Source of the DNA: Candidatus Aminicenantota bacterium
GTDB taxonomy: Bacteria > Acidobacteriota > Aminicenantia > UBA2199
Reading direction: 5' to 3'
Length of the DNA: 57,347 nucleotides
Assembly: GCA_026393835.1 (NCBI GenBank)
Contig: JAPKZK010000097.1
Location: 1-57,347 of the forward strand
Made by a program: the position numbers and the translations under genes. This document shows positions 8,718 through 17,182 of the stretch, piece by piece. A model generated the notes under the pieces. That model was not told the origin of the DNA. It saw only the letters and a program-made list of their open reading frames with translations, and did no database searches. Positions within the stretch are counted from its first letter, which is position 1. Each line of letters begins with the position of its first letter.

Positions 8718-9687
8718 TTTCCAGTTCGTGGATGCCGATAGGGTAGCATCCTTCTTTCATCACCACGATACCGGCCGCAATATTGGCCAGCCGGGCCGCG
8801 GACAGCAAGTCCGCGCCCGCCGATAACGCCAGGCTTAGCACCGATATCACCGTATCCCCCGCGCCGGTGACATCCACGATCTCCGGGGAACCATGAATGC
8901 CGATGGTTTCCGCGGGCCTGTCTTTTTCGAAAACAGTCATACCTTTGTGGCCGCGCTTTAAAACAATACCCCCGGCATTTAAACGTTTTCGCAATTCTTC
9001 TCCTGCTTCGTAGAACTCCTGCTCTGAAAAGAAATTTTTTACCGGGAAGAGCTTTTTGATTTCCGGTTCGTTGGGGGTAGCGATGGTCACATTTTCAAAT
9101 TCCATCAAGTGGTCCCTGGAATCGATAATAATGTTCCTGGAGGGGAACCGCTGGCGGATACCGCTGAAAACATCCGGTATAACGGATTTGTAAAGGTAGT
9201 CTGAAATAATTAAATAATCGGTATGTTTTAAAAGGTCCCGGAGGGCGCCCTCGATTTTTCCATGGGCGGCTTTGCCGATTTCCGTTTTGTTCAGGGCATC
9301 GATCCTGAGCACCTGCTGTTTTTTGGTATTTTCGCCGCCGGACAGGATCCTGCTTTTTTTCGGCGTCCGGTAATCGTCCAGTTCCACCAAAAAATCCGTT
9401 GTAATCGAATTCTGCCCCAATATTTTTTTTAACGTTTTCCCGTCCGCGCCGGTTCCGATGAAGGCCACCGGGATGGGGACGGCGCCCAGCATTTTGACGT
9501 TCATTACCACGTTGCCGGCGCCGCCCAGGATGTATTCATTGGATTCGAATTCGGTAACCAGCACCGGCGCTTCGCGGGAAATCCTGCTGGTGGTGGTATA
9601 TATGTATTCATCCAGGATCAAGTCGCCCCAGACGACGATTTTTTTACCCCTGAACCCGGGGAGAAGCTCAAGCATTTTTTTGTGCAT
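8704..9687 (-). CDS. rfaE1: D-glycero-beta-D-manno-heptose-7-phosphate kinase (PfkB family)
   Basis: This 327-residue PfkB-type sugar kinase corresponds to the N-terminal half of HldE. It contains the glycine-rich GGAGNVVMNVKMLGA near residue 55 and the catalytic DVTGAGDTVISVLSLAL near the C-terminus. It phosphorylates heptose-7-phosphate at C1. It overlaps the adenylyltransferase gene by 14 nt and lies 15 bp downstream of the subtilase gene, so all of these may be read as one transcript. Confidence 0.93.
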   Translation of the reverse strand: MHKKMLELLPGFRGKKIVVWGDLILDEYIYTTTSRISREAPVLVTEFESNEYILGGAGNVVMNVKMLGAVPIPVAFIGTGADGKTLKKILGQNSITTDFLVELDDYRTPKKSRILSGGENTKKQQVLRIDALNKTEIGKAAHGKIEGALRDLLKHTDYLIISDYLYKSVIPDVFSGIRQRFPSRNIIIDSRDHLMEFENVTIATPNEPEIKKLFPVKNFFSEQEFYEAGEELRKRLNAGGIVLKRGHKGMTVFEKDRPAETIGIHGSPEIVDVTGAGDTVISVLSLALSAGADLLSAARLANIAAGIVVMKEGCYPIGIHELENELN

Positions 9688-9702
9688 ATTAGACGGCGCC
9701 GA

Positions 9703-11466
9703 TTACTGCTCAACCCCGAATTTAATCGTATAAGTGTAGGGAAAACTTTCAACCCCGTCCGAGGTTACAGCGGTAATCCCGTATTTTCTTTCGACTCGCT
9801 GGCCTGCTTTTCGGTGCCGGTATTGATACGTCGAGCTGTCGACCTGTTGCAGGAGATTTGGCTGGCCATTTTCATATAGGTATACCCTGTAGAAGGCAAC
9901 GTTTTTACCCACATTACGGGGGTTTTCCTCCCAGGTTAACTCATTCAAGTATTCTGTCTGTAAAAAAGACTGGTTTTTTTGTTGTACTGCCGTCAGGTTC
10001 AAGGGGGGGGCCACATTAAAGAAAGTAGTTAAACCGGCGGCGATATTAATCCTGGGTTCCGGTAATCTCTCCGTGCACCGGGCGCTTGAGATCGGCGTCC
10101 CGGTTTCTTTCAGGGCCGTTAATATCTCATCTACGCTCAAGCCGGCGTCATATTGTTTAAAAATAGCCCAGGCGCCGGCCACATGGGGGGTAGCCATGGA
10201 AGTTCCCGATAGGTACTCATAACTGGTGTTGCTGGTGGTCCAGGCGGAATTAATGCTGGTGCCGGGCGCCACCAGGTCTACCATGGTATCGCTCCAGTTG
10301 CCGTATGAGGTATCGGCGTCGGTTTTTGAAGAGGCGTTTACGGTAACGGCGCTCTGTATACAGCCGGGAGAGGCCACCCCATTGCATTGGGATTCATTAC
10401 CGGAGGCGACCGCGGTGGCGATCCCCACGGCTTTCAGGTTATCGATGGCATCCGCCTGGGTAGTAGTATTGCAAAAACTGGAATATGATTCGTTACTGCC
10501 CAGGCTCATATTGGCCGAAGCAATTTTGTAGGTATTTCTCATCAAATAAACCCATTCGAGACCTTTCAAGTTATCCGAATCATAGGAACCCACACTCCCC
10601 CAATTGGAGATATAGGAAAAAACCTGGATGGCAATGACCCCGGCGTTCTTAGCCACGCCAAAGAGGTCCCTGTGATTATTCCCGGCGACTATCCCGCTTA
10701 CATGGGTTCCATGACCGCTGTAGTAGGGGAAGGCGGACCCGGGGCCGGACATTTCCTCCAGTCCGTTGGGACAATCGCCGTAGGCGTCGGAATCGTCGTC
10801 GCCCCTGGCAAAGCAGTGCTCCACGATGTTTTTCCCCTGGAACATCTCATGGCTCGTCAGCAGGCCGGTATCCAGTACCGCCACATACCAGCCGGCGCCG
10901 GTAAATCCCATATCCCAGGCAATCGTGGCGCCCACTACCTCCGTGGATTGGCTTAACTGGGGCCTACTAATATCGTCGCCGGCGCTTTCCACTTCCGGGG
11001 ACTCCGGCAGCGGGGTGAGTCTGTCCTCCTCGATATCCAGTATCCCGGGAATAGCCTTTAACTTTTCCAGGGTCTCCCCGGGAACAGTCAAGGCAATGTA
11101 GGGAATAGTAGAAAAGGTGCGGTTTATATCGTAAGTCATGCCATTTAACCGGTGGAAGACGGAATCTCTTGCGTTTGAAATAGCCTGCTCAAGCGCCAGG
11201 TCCGCATTAAAAGCCGCCTGGACATAGGCCGCATCCATATTCGCGCCGCCGGTGGTAAAACCGGTGGAAACGGCTGTTAATTCTCTAATATTGGGGACAT
11301 CCATCTTGACCATAACGTCCACACGCCCGTCCCGGTCTGCTATTCGCATTAAGCGGTTATAATTATAATCTTCATAATCATTAAAATGGGTGCTCATTAA
11401 TGATTGGGAAGAAAATACCAGTAAGACCAGTGACATTATTAATACAAAGTTTTTCTTAAGTCGCAT
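9703..11466 (-). CDS. Secreted subtilisin-like serine protease (S8) with FN3-like tail
   Basis: This is a 587-residue preproprotein. Residues 1-26 form a Sec signal (positive MRLKKN, then a hydrophobic stretch). An inhibitor_I9-like propeptide follows, with YIALTVPGETLEKLKAIPGI. The catalytic triad is Asp in VAVLDTGLLTSHEMF, His in GHGTHVSGIVAG and Ser in LSGTSMATPHVAGA. The last 90 residues (PPLNLTAVQQ... onward) look like an FN3-type beta-sandwich. GGAGGT precedes the ATG. Secreted proteolysis of environmental protein is the likely role, which fits the S46 and papain-like peptidases elsewhere in the window. Confidence 0.93.
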   Translation of the reverse strand: MRLKKNFVLIMSLVLLVFSSQSLMSTHFNDYEDYNYNRLMRIADRDGRVDVMVKMDVPNIRELTAVSTGFTTGGANMDAAYVQAAFNADLALEQAISNARDSVFHRLNGMTYDINRTFSTIPYIALTVPGETLEKLKAIPGILDIEEDRLTPLPESPEVESAGDDISRPQLSQSTEVVGATIAWDMGFTGAGWYVAVLDTGLLTSHEMFQGKNIVEHCFARGDDDSDAYGDCPNGLEEMSGPGSAFPYYSGHGTHVSGIVAGNNHRDLFGVAKNAGVIAIQVFSYISNWGSVGSYDSDNLKGLEWVYLMRNTYKIASANMSLGSNESYSSFCNTTTQADAIDNLKAVGIATAVASGNESQCNGVASPGCIQSAVTVNASSKTDADTSYGNWSDTMVDLVAPGTSINSAWTTSNTSYEYLSGTSMATPHVAGAWAIFKQYDAGLSVDEILTALKETGTPISSARCTERLPEPRINIAAGLTTFFNVAPPLNLTAVQQKNQSFLQTEYLNELTWEENPRNVGKNVAFYRVYLYENGQPNLLQQVDSSTYQYRHRKAGQRVERKYGITAVTSDGVESFPYTYTIKFGVEQ

Positions 11467-11539
11467 TTTTTTGACCTCCGTTTTTTAAAATCCATTATAT
11501 TATATTAAGAAAGGATAGTAAATAAGTTATCTGAATTTC

Positions 11540-11568
11540 TTGACGAAAGTTTTCCCTCATGGTACATT
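11540..11568 (+). promoter_or_regulatory. Predicted promoter for SRPBCC gene
   Basis: TTGACG (11540-11545) and TACATT (11563-11568) are spaced by 17 bp, about 25 nt upstream of the start codon. Confidence 0.45.
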
Positions 11569-11592
11569 GAAGTTTTAAAATTGGAGGAACCA

Positions 11593-12222
11593 ATGATAAA
11601 ATCATGGGTAAATGCAGTAGTATGGATAATGGGCGTCGCCCTGGTATTAGTGACGGTCGTGCTCCCGGTCCCGGGAACGAAACTCGATGCGCGGCCGGAA
11701 GTTTCAACCGCGGCTGAAAAAAAACTCTTCATGACCACGGGCCTGATGATCCGGAAAATAGTGGTTGTCCAGGCGTCGGTGGATGACGCCTGGCAAGCCT
11801 GGACCACCATGGAAGGGGTAACCGCTTTTTTTGCGCCCCGGGCGTCGGTGGAGTTGGCTGTGGGCGGTGACTTCGAAATGTACTTCGATCCCAAAATGCC
11901 GGAGGGGCAGCGGGGCAGTGAAGGTTGCAAAATTTTGAGTTTTGTCCCGGGAGAAATGCTTTCCTTCACCTGGAATGCGCCGCCCCATATGCCGGCCGTA
12001 CGCCTTGAACGCACCTGGGTGGTCCTGTATTTCCAGCCGCTGGAAGAAAAGAAAACTCGCATCTCCCTGGTGCACCTGGGTTGGCAGGTGGGCGAGGAGT
12101 GGCAAAAGGCGCTGCAATATTTCGACAAAGCCTGGGAAGTGGTGTTGGGGCGTTTACAGTACCGCTTTGAAAAAGGCCCCCTGGATTGGAAAAACCCTTT
12201 TACGCCGGGTGGAATCAAATAG
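11593..12222 (+). CDS. Membrane-anchored SRPBCC / AHSA1-like domain protein
   Basis: This 209-residue protein has one N-terminal hydrophobic segment (VVWIMGVALVLVTVVLPV), which is a signal peptide or an anchor. The rest matches the START/SRPBCC fold of AHSA1-type proteins: VVQASVDDAWQAWTT at the start of the domain, GGDFEMYFDP in the middle, and a final helix with WEVVLGRLQYRFEKGP. The fold binds hydrophobic ligands, but the ligand here is unknown. ATG at 11593 with TTGGAGGA in front is preferred over the upstream TTG. It is convergent to the tRNA-Ser gene. Confidence 0.8.
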   Translation: MIKSWVNAVVWIMGVALVLVTVVLPVPGTKLDARPEVSTAAEKKLFMTTGLMIRKIVVVQASVDDAWQAWTTMEGVTAFFAPRASVELAVGGDFEMYFDPKMPEGQRGSEGCKILSFVPGEMLSFTWNAPPHMPAVRLERTWVVLYFQPLEEKKTRISLVHLGWQVGEEWQKALQYFDKAWEVVLGRLQYRFEKGPLDWKNPFTPGGIK

Positions 12223-12247
12223 GATTGTCTTGATGGAAAGTGGTAAG

Positions 12248-12337
12248 TGGCGGAGAGTCAGGGATTCGAACCCCGGGACCCCGTAAAGGGTCAACGATTT
12301 TCAAGACCGCCGCATTCGACCGCTCTGCCAACTCTCC
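12248..12337 (-). tRNA. tRNA-Ser(UGA)
   Basis: This 90-nt class II tRNA pairs acceptor strands GGAGAGU and ACUCUCC with discriminator G. CCA is encoded in the DNA (TGG at 12248-12250). The anticodon loop reads CUUGAAA, giving UGA. A long variable arm (GACCCUUUACGGGGUC) precedes the T arm with GGUUCGAAUCC. Confidence 0.95.
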
Positions 12338-12400
12338 GCGCTCGTTTTTTCAGGCAAACCTATTCTATCAAAAACTTTCGTTGGTGTCAACAATATTGTC

Positions 12401-12468
12401 TTCGACGACCAGAAACCTTTTCGAGAAACCATCACGGATGGACGTTTTCTGGACTTCCCAAAGCTTTT
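12401..12468. repeat. Dispersed palindromic element B, degenerate copy
   Basis: On the minus strand it reads as the conserved AAGCTTTGGGAAGTCCAG end, a stem of CAGAAA..TTTCTG type, then GGTCGTCGAA. It is related to the copies at 21363 and 28777. It abuts the stop codon of the GAF-domain gene. Confidence 0.6.
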
Positions 12469-12470
12469 AG

Positions 12471-13370
12471 CTACCCGATCATTTTCTCTTCCAGGCGGTC
12501 GATGGGAACCCCCACATGCTTTTTGAAAAAAATCGAAACAAGCACCGCCGCCGCCGTGTCGGCCAACCGCTGGCTGAGCTCTATCTCCACCAGGTTGAAT
12601 ACCCGCGAACTCTCCCGCATATACATGCCGATAAACCCTACACACTTGCCGGCAAGCTGCATGGGTAATAATAATATGGAACGACAGGGGAAGGAAAATT
12701 TTTCTTCCAATTCCCGGCGAAACTCCGGGTATTCATCTAAATCCGGGATATGAACCGGCCTGTAATAAGTAATCAATTCACGGAAATACCCACTGGAGGG
12801 AATATGAAATTCATATCTTTCCCGGTCTTCCCAGGGAAAATTCCCCACCATGATGCCACTGGTCACCGGCTCAACGCCTAATCTTAAATTAGCGCACAAC
12901 GCGCCGTCGGCGTTAAACGCCTCCGCCAATCGCCGGCATACAACGGGGTATACTTCTTCCATGGTGGAGGCCCTCATAACCGGGGAGTGCATGTCAAGCC
13001 TGAGTTGAAGCTGCGTGTTGGTCTGGTCCAACCGGTAAAAAGTATCGGAAAAATGGGGCAACAGGTCCAATTGGCCGAGGAAATAGGGATCCGTGATCTC
13101 CAACAACGTCGAAAGATACAAAACATTGGTTTCAAAGTCCCGGTCTTTAATGTTAATCAATGTCTGGGACGCCGTGGCCAGCCCGGCCACCGTTTCATCG
13201 AGAATCACCAGCTCATAGGAACTGTCGCCGCTTATCTGCTGGAGCACTTCAAGTATACCGTCCACGGATTCGGTCAGTAAGTTGTAACGGAAAAAAAGGT
13301 AATTGCCGATTTTATTTTTTATATCCGGGTCTTTTATCATTAAAAGGGCTTTCTTTCCGTCAATGTACAT
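12471..13370 (-). CDS. GAF-domain protein with receiver-like N-terminus
   Basis: This is a 299-residue cytoplasmic protein. The N-terminal 120 residues (KKALLMIKDP... SYELVILDE... NVLYLSTL) look like a degenerate response-regulator receiver without a clear phospho-Asp pocket. A short helical linker joins this to a C-terminal GAF domain (about 140-280: STMEEVYPVVCRRLAEAF, ILLLPMQLAGKCVGFIGMYM). GAF domains bind small ligands. No output domain follows, so it is probably a sensor subunit that acts through a partner. It has no operon partner of the same direction nearby. Confidence 0.78.
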   Translation of the reverse strand: MYIDGKKALLMIKDPDIKNKIGNYLFFRYNLLTESVDGILEVLQQISGDSSYELVILDETVAGLATASQTLINIKDRDFETNVLYLSTLLEITDPYFLGQLDLLPHFSDTFYRLDQTNTQLQLRLDMHSPVMRASTMEEVYPVVCRRLAEAFNADGALCANLRLGVEPVTSGIMVGNFPWEDRERYEFHIPSSGYFRELITYYRPVHIPDLDEYPEFRRELEEKFSFPCRSILLLPMQLAGKCVGFIGMYMRESSRVFNLVEIELSQRLADTAAAVLVSIFFKKHVGVPIDRLEEKMIG

Positions 13371-13418
13371 GGTCGGTTGATTGTCTCCTTATGACATTAT
13401 CCTTTCAGGTTTTTTTTT

Positions 13419-13446
13419 CTTCGCGGTCCTTCGCGTTCTTAGCGGC
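13419..13446. repeat. CGCGAAG-type dispersed repeat
   Basis: A minus-strand copy of the AGCCGCGAAG...ACGCGAAG motif sits in the 100-bp gap between larC-like and GAF genes. Related copies lie at 2927, 42990 and 50886. Confidence 0.65.
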
Positions 13447-13471
13447 CAAATTCTTTTTCATTCGTTGGTTT

Positions 13472-14305
13472 TTAATAAAGCATGAGTTTTAGCGGTGGGA
13501 TGTCCAATATTTTTGCGCCGCGGGATGTTCCGATAGCCTTCACATCCAGGGTATCGATGGCGGCGGCGGCGTTAACTTTCGCGCCTAACGCCGCTAAAAT
13601 GGCGGCGCCGGTGGGCGTAAACAGTTCCTTATCGATGGGTCCTTTTTTCCATTGGATGCCGTATTGTTCCAGTATAATGGAAGTCGCCGGCGCCGGTACG
13701 GGAAGGGTCCCGTGGGAAAAATGCACATGACCGCCCCCGACTGAAACCGGGGCCGATAAATCGGCTTCGGGCCCGATGTCCAGCAATTGCATACCAGCCA
13801 CAGCGCCCATGATATCGATCACGATGTCCTGGGCCTCATGCAAAAACGCCTCTTCCTCATGGCCATGATGCGGGTGATCATGATGTTCGTGAGGATGACG
13901 GTGGTTATCATGATGATGATGGGAATGAGGGGAATGATGGGAATGATCGTCTTCTATTACGATATTGAACTCTTTGTGCGCCATTATCTCTGCTTTGGTG
14001 AGAATCTCCAGGATGTTCATGCCCATGGTCCTGTATTTTTCTTTGACATCGAACCGGTTAAAAAGTTTTGCCAGGATTTCCCGGGCTTCATAACCGGCCA
14101 GGCGCCGTCGGGCGGAATCCAACTTTATAGCCAATTGGGAAGCGCCGTCAGGGGTTTCTTTAATTTCGATGCGGGCGGAACCCAGTTCCTGCCCCGCTGC
14201 CAGCATTACCTCTTGAAGGGATTTAAAATCGGCGCCGGCGGAAACCAGGGCCGCGGAAAACATATCTCCGGCCATACCGCCTTGTGCATCTATTAGTAAT
14301 TTCAT
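13472..14305 (-). CDS. LarC N-terminal domain (DUF111) nickel-insertion-type protein, His-rich
   Basis: This 277-residue protein matches only the N-terminal half of LarC, the nickel-pincer cofactor cyclometallase: DAQGGMAGDMFSAALVSAGAD at the N-terminus, and PVSVGGGHVHFSHGTLPVPAPAT and FTPTGAAILAALGA near the C-terminus. Between them lies a 35-residue stretch dominated by histidine (about residues 125-160), a likely metal-binding segment. In Lactobacillus the full protein arises by ribosomal frameshifting between LarC1 and LarC2; no LarC2 sequence follows the stop here. It overlaps the sirtuin gene by 4 nt. A nickel enzyme (sodN) lies 2.4 kb away. Confidence 0.85.
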   Translation of the reverse strand: MKLLIDAQGGMAGDMFSAALVSAGADFKSLQEVMLAAGQELGSARIEIKETPDGASQLAIKLDSARRRLAGYEAREILAKLFNRFDVKEKYRTMGMNILEILTKAEIMAHKEFNIVIEDDHSHHSPHSHHHHDNHRHPHEHHDHPHHGHEEEAFLHEAQDIVIDIMGAVAGMQLLDIGPEADLSAPVSVGGGHVHFSHGTLPVPAPATSIILEQYGIQWKKGPIDKELFTPTGAAILAALGAKVNAAAAIDTLDVKAIGTSRGAKILDIPPLKLMLY

Positions 14306-15039
14306 TTCATTTCATTCATGATAAGGGGCATGATTTCCCCGGCTTTTCCCTGGAGGAAAATATCCGTTACGGTATGAGTAAAGTTTGAAGGTGCGATATT
14401 GATTTCGATTATTTTAGCGCCCTTTGATTTGGCCTGGATAGGGACCTGGCAGGCGGGCATCACTTCGCCGGTGGAACCGATTACGATGCAGACATCGGAA
14501 ATTTGCGCCTCGTAAAATGATTCCACATTCACGTCCCTGGGAATGGGTTCCCCGAAAAAGACAAAATCCGGTCTTAGAATGCCCAGGCATTGGGGGCACC
14601 GTGGGGGAAGTTTTTCCAGGGAGACCTTGTCGGCGTCGTAAGGGAATTTGCACATCAAGCAGGAAATAGTGCGGCAGGTGCCGTGGAATTCATAGACTTT
14701 CCGGCTGCCGGCTTTCTGGTGAAGCCCGTCGATATTTTGTGTGACGACCGCTTTGACATAATTTTTCTTTTCCAGTTCCGCAATGCATTTGTGGGCGTCA
14801 TTGGGATACGCATTGCCGAATGTATCGAAAAAAATTTCTTTGATCAATGCCCAGGATTTATCCGGGTGTGCTTTGAAATAGCCGATATCGAATAACATCG
14901 GGTCATGTTTGTCCCACAGGCCGCCTTTTCCCCGGAAAGGAGGGACGCCGCTCTCTACAGAAATACCTGCCCCGGTGAAAACGATGGTATGCTTTGAATT
15001 TTTGATCAGTTGGGCGGCCTGGGTTATTTTGTCATTCAT
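14302..15039 (-). CDS. cobB: NAD-dependent protein deacylase, SIR2 family
   Basis: This 245-residue sirtuin removes acyl groups from lysines using NAD. It contains FTGAGISVESGVPPFRG, TQNIDGLHQKAG, the catalytic His in YEFHGTC, a zinc site from CLMC and CPQC, and FFGEP. It overlaps the LarC-like gene by 4 nt (ATGA), so translation is coupled. Start ATG at 15039 is supported by the family-like N-terminus. Confidence 0.93.
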   Translation of the reverse strand: MNDKITQAAQLIKNSKHTIVFTGAGISVESGVPPFRGKGGLWDKHDPMLFDIGYFKAHPDKSWALIKEIFFDTFGNAYPNDAHKCIAELEKKNYVKAVVTQNIDGLHQKAGSRKVYEFHGTCRTISCLMCKFPYDADKVSLEKLPPRCPQCLGILRPDFVFFGEPIPRDVNVESFYEAQISDVCIVIGSTGEVMPACQVPIQAKSKGAKIIEINIAPSNFTHTVTDIFLQGKAGEIMPLIMNEMK

Positions 15040-15103
15040 GGTTTTTCATTTTTTTCAGTGTAATGAAACAGCATATTACCAGATTTAATACTATTTGTCA
15101 AAA

Positions 15104-15305
15104 GGCCCACGAATTACACGAATTAAAAGAAGAGCCACAGACAGACACGGACGACTCACGGACAAAAAAAAAGGCATCGATTATACTGATTGTTTTTTTC
15201 ATCATTCATCATTCATCATTGTATTAAAGATGTGTCCACTTATGGGCGATTACACTGATTTACACAGATTTTTTCGTCCGTGTCTGTCCGTGTTCGTCCG
15301 TGGCT
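15104..15305. repeat. Cluster of dispersed intergenic short repeats
   Basis: The 264-bp gap 15040-15303 holds no gene but is packed with repeat modules: a CACGAATTACACGAATT module (15107), ACAGACACGGACGACTCACG (15135), the heptamer ATGATGA class on the minus strand (15200-15220), CACTGATTTACACAGATT (15251) and TCCGTGTCTGTCCGTG plus TTCGTCCGTGGCTAT (15272-15305). The last module supplies the stop codon of the TPR gene. Similar modules recur at 42840-43020. Confidence 0.7.
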
Positions 15306-16317
15306 ATCTTTTTTTCTTTTTTTTCTTTTTTTTCTTCTTTGCGCCGGTTTTACCTGAGAATACAGTGGACATCGGTCGGAAACCGGATTTGACGCTTTCC
15401 GAATCGATGTACCGGAGCAACCCCGCCAGTTCGGCATAGTTTGGATGATCCGGGGGGAGTTTTTTTAATTGCCGGTTTACCCGTTCATAAGCGTCTTTCA
15501 ATTTTTTCAAGTTCACCAGGCAAACCGCCAGGTTGTAGAGCGAATCATTGGTATCCGGGTGCTCATCCCCCAGAACTTGCTGCCGGGTTTCTACAGCTTT
15601 TTGTAGGTACTGGATGGCTTCGGCGTATTTTTTAGACTCATAATAGCAGGTCCCGATATTATTAAAGGAAGTCGCGGTTTCCGGGTGCAGGTCTCCGAAA
15701 AGTTGGCGGCGGATTTCCAGGGCCTGTTCAAAATACTTTACGGCCTCTCCAAGATTACCGATGCGATTGTAAGCTGCGCCGATATTACTGATGGTCTCAG
15801 CCGTATCGGCGTGCAGACGGCCGAAATGTGTTTCCTGGACTTCCAGGGCTTGCCGGTAGCATTTCAAGGCCTCTTCCGTGTTTTCCAGTTCATCCTGTAC
15901 CGCGGCGATATCATGGAACAGGTTGGCTTTTAATTTAAAAAAATCTTCCGTTTCAGACTCGGGGGCCCGGGCTTCGTCCAGCAGGGACATAGCTGATTGG
16001 ACCAGTGGCAGGGCCTCTTCGTATTTTCCCCGGTGATACGGCGGGTAAGCCTGGAGCCAGGTCAGGCGGGCGGTATGATAAATGGAATAGGGTTTGGCAT
16101 GTGCCGGCCATTTTTTAAGGTGATTCAATCCCGCTTCGAAGCCCGTCAATTCTTCGCTATCTTTCCTGCGGGCTTCGAACCAATCGCCCAGGCGTTGGCA
16201 TATGTCTATTACCCATTCTTTCGTCCCGGAAATAGGAAATTGTTCCTGGTGTGTTTCCAGTAGCTTTAGAAGGTCTTCCGGTAAAGTTTTGTTTTTTGCA
16301 TCCGGTTGTTCGGTCAT
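15304..16317 (-). CDS. TPR protein with polylysine tail
   Basis: This 337-residue protein has kinesin-light-chain-type TPRs of 42-residue period (EEALKCYRQALEVQETHFGRLHADTAE, NLGEAVKYFEQALEIRRQLFGDLHPET, KYAEAIQYLQKAVETRQQV). The N-terminal third is helical. The last residues are an almost pure lysine run (about 11 K) encoded by A-rich codons, followed by a TAG that belongs to a dispersed repeat. TPRs mediate protein contacts; no partner is evident. The homopolymeric A tract is prone to slippage. Confidence 0.82.
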   Translation of the reverse strand: MTEQPDAKNKTLPEDLLKLLETHQEQFPISGTKEWVIDICQRLGDWFEARRKDSEELTGFEAGLNHLKKWPAHAKPYSIYHTARLTWLQAYPPYHRGKYEEALPLVQSAMSLLDEARAPESETEDFFKLKANLFHDIAAVQDELENTEEALKCYRQALEVQETHFGRLHADTAETISNIGAAYNRIGNLGEAVKYFEQALEIRRQLFGDLHPETATSFNNIGTCYYESKKYAEAIQYLQKAVETRQQVLGDEHPDTNDSLYNLAVCLVNLKKLKDAYERVNRQLKKLPPDHPNYAELAGLLRYIDSESVKSGFRPMSTVFSGKTGAKKKKKKKKKKR

Positions 16318-16384
16318 ATTTCCTCATGTCCCCGGGTACTCGCAATCCCGGGCAATGGATATTTTTACCAATATAAATAAAAAC

Positions 16385-16456
16385 AGCGGGCAACGGGGCT
16401 CGAACCCGCAGCACCCAGCTTGGGAAGCTGATACTCTACCATTGAGTTATGCCCGC
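16385..16456 (-). tRNA. tRNA-Gly(CCC)
   Basis: The acceptor GCGGGCA pairs with UGCCCGC, the anticodon stem is CAGC/GCUG with loop UUCCCAA (anticodon CCC), and the T arm contains GGUUCGAGCCC. CCA is not encoded, unlike tRNA-Ser in the same window. Confidence 0.94.
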
Positions 16457-16611
16457 TTACGAGTTTCTTATTTTAAAGGAATTTGTTTTTGAATTCAATA
16501 GCCCGGATGATTTTTTTTGGCTCATTCCTTTTTTCTATTATATCACTCCTCGAAGGAGCGACATTCGTGACAGGCAAAAGTACACTCCTTTGAGAAAAAA
16601 AATTATGGGAC

Positions 16612-16640
16612 TTGACATCCTTTTTCTACACTTCTATAAT
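16612..16640 (+). promoter_or_regulatory. Strong predicted sigma-70 promoter of sodN
   Basis: Consensus TTGACA (16612-16617), 17-bp spacer and consensus TATAAT (16635-16640). AGGAGGTG lies at 16673-16680 before the ATG at 16685. Confidence 0.8.
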
Positions 16641-16684
16641 CTGCCGCATAAAAATAAATACTTAACCGACATAGGAGGTGTTGG

Positions 16685-17164
16685 ATGATACAAGGGAAAA
16701 AATGGATAACAATGATGGTTTTAAGTTTATTGGCGCTGGTATCCGGTCAGTGGCTTTATTCCCACTGCCAGGTACCCTGCGGCATCTATGACGACCCGAT
16801 GCGCATCAAAATGATGGAAGAACATATCTCCACCATTGAAAAAGCAATGAAAGAGATTGCTTCTCTTTCAAAGGAAACCCCGGTTAATTACAACCAGGTG
16901 GTCAGGTGGGTGATGAACAAGGATTCGCACGCAGACGAACTGAGCGATATCGTGACCTATTATTTCATGGCCCAACGGGTGAAGCCGGTCCCAAAAACCG
17001 AAGCAAAGGACTACGAAGCTTACCGTGATAAACTGGAACTGCTCCACCAATTATTGGCTGCCGCCATGAAAGCGAAACAAACCATAGACCTGTCCAATAT
17101 CGATACCTTGAGGGACTTGTTAAAGAAGTTTGAAATCGCTTATTTCGGCCCTAACCCAAAATAA
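16685..17164 (+). CDS. sodN: Nickel superoxide dismutase with Sec signal peptide
   Basis: This 159-residue protein should dismutate superoxide with a single Ni ion. The nickel hook HCQVPCGIYDDPMR begins at residue 27 and matches the family HCxxPCGxYxP, where His1, Cys2 and Cys6 of the mature protein ligate nickel. The rest is helical, as in the four-helix NiSOD subunit. Residues 1-26 are a classic signal peptide (MIQGKKW, hydrophobic core, GQWLYS), so cleavage after Ser26 would export the enzyme and expose His1. It has a consensus promoter and a strong ribosome site, and is followed after 18 bp by a diiron protein gene. Confidence 0.92.
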   Translation: MIQGKKWITMMVLSLLALVSGQWLYSHCQVPCGIYDDPMRIKMMEEHISTIEKAMKEIASLSKETPVNYNQVVRWVMNKDSHADELSDIVTYYFMAQRVKPVPKTEAKDYEAYRDKLELLHQLLAAAMKAKQTIDLSNIDTLRDLLKKFEIAYFGPNPK

Positions 17165-17182
17165 AAACATTTGGAGGTCATC

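Noticed and set aside
11505..12218. Antisense 237-codon frame over the SRPBCC gene
   Set aside because: The plus frame has clear family motifs, a promoter and a ribosome site; the antisense frame has none.
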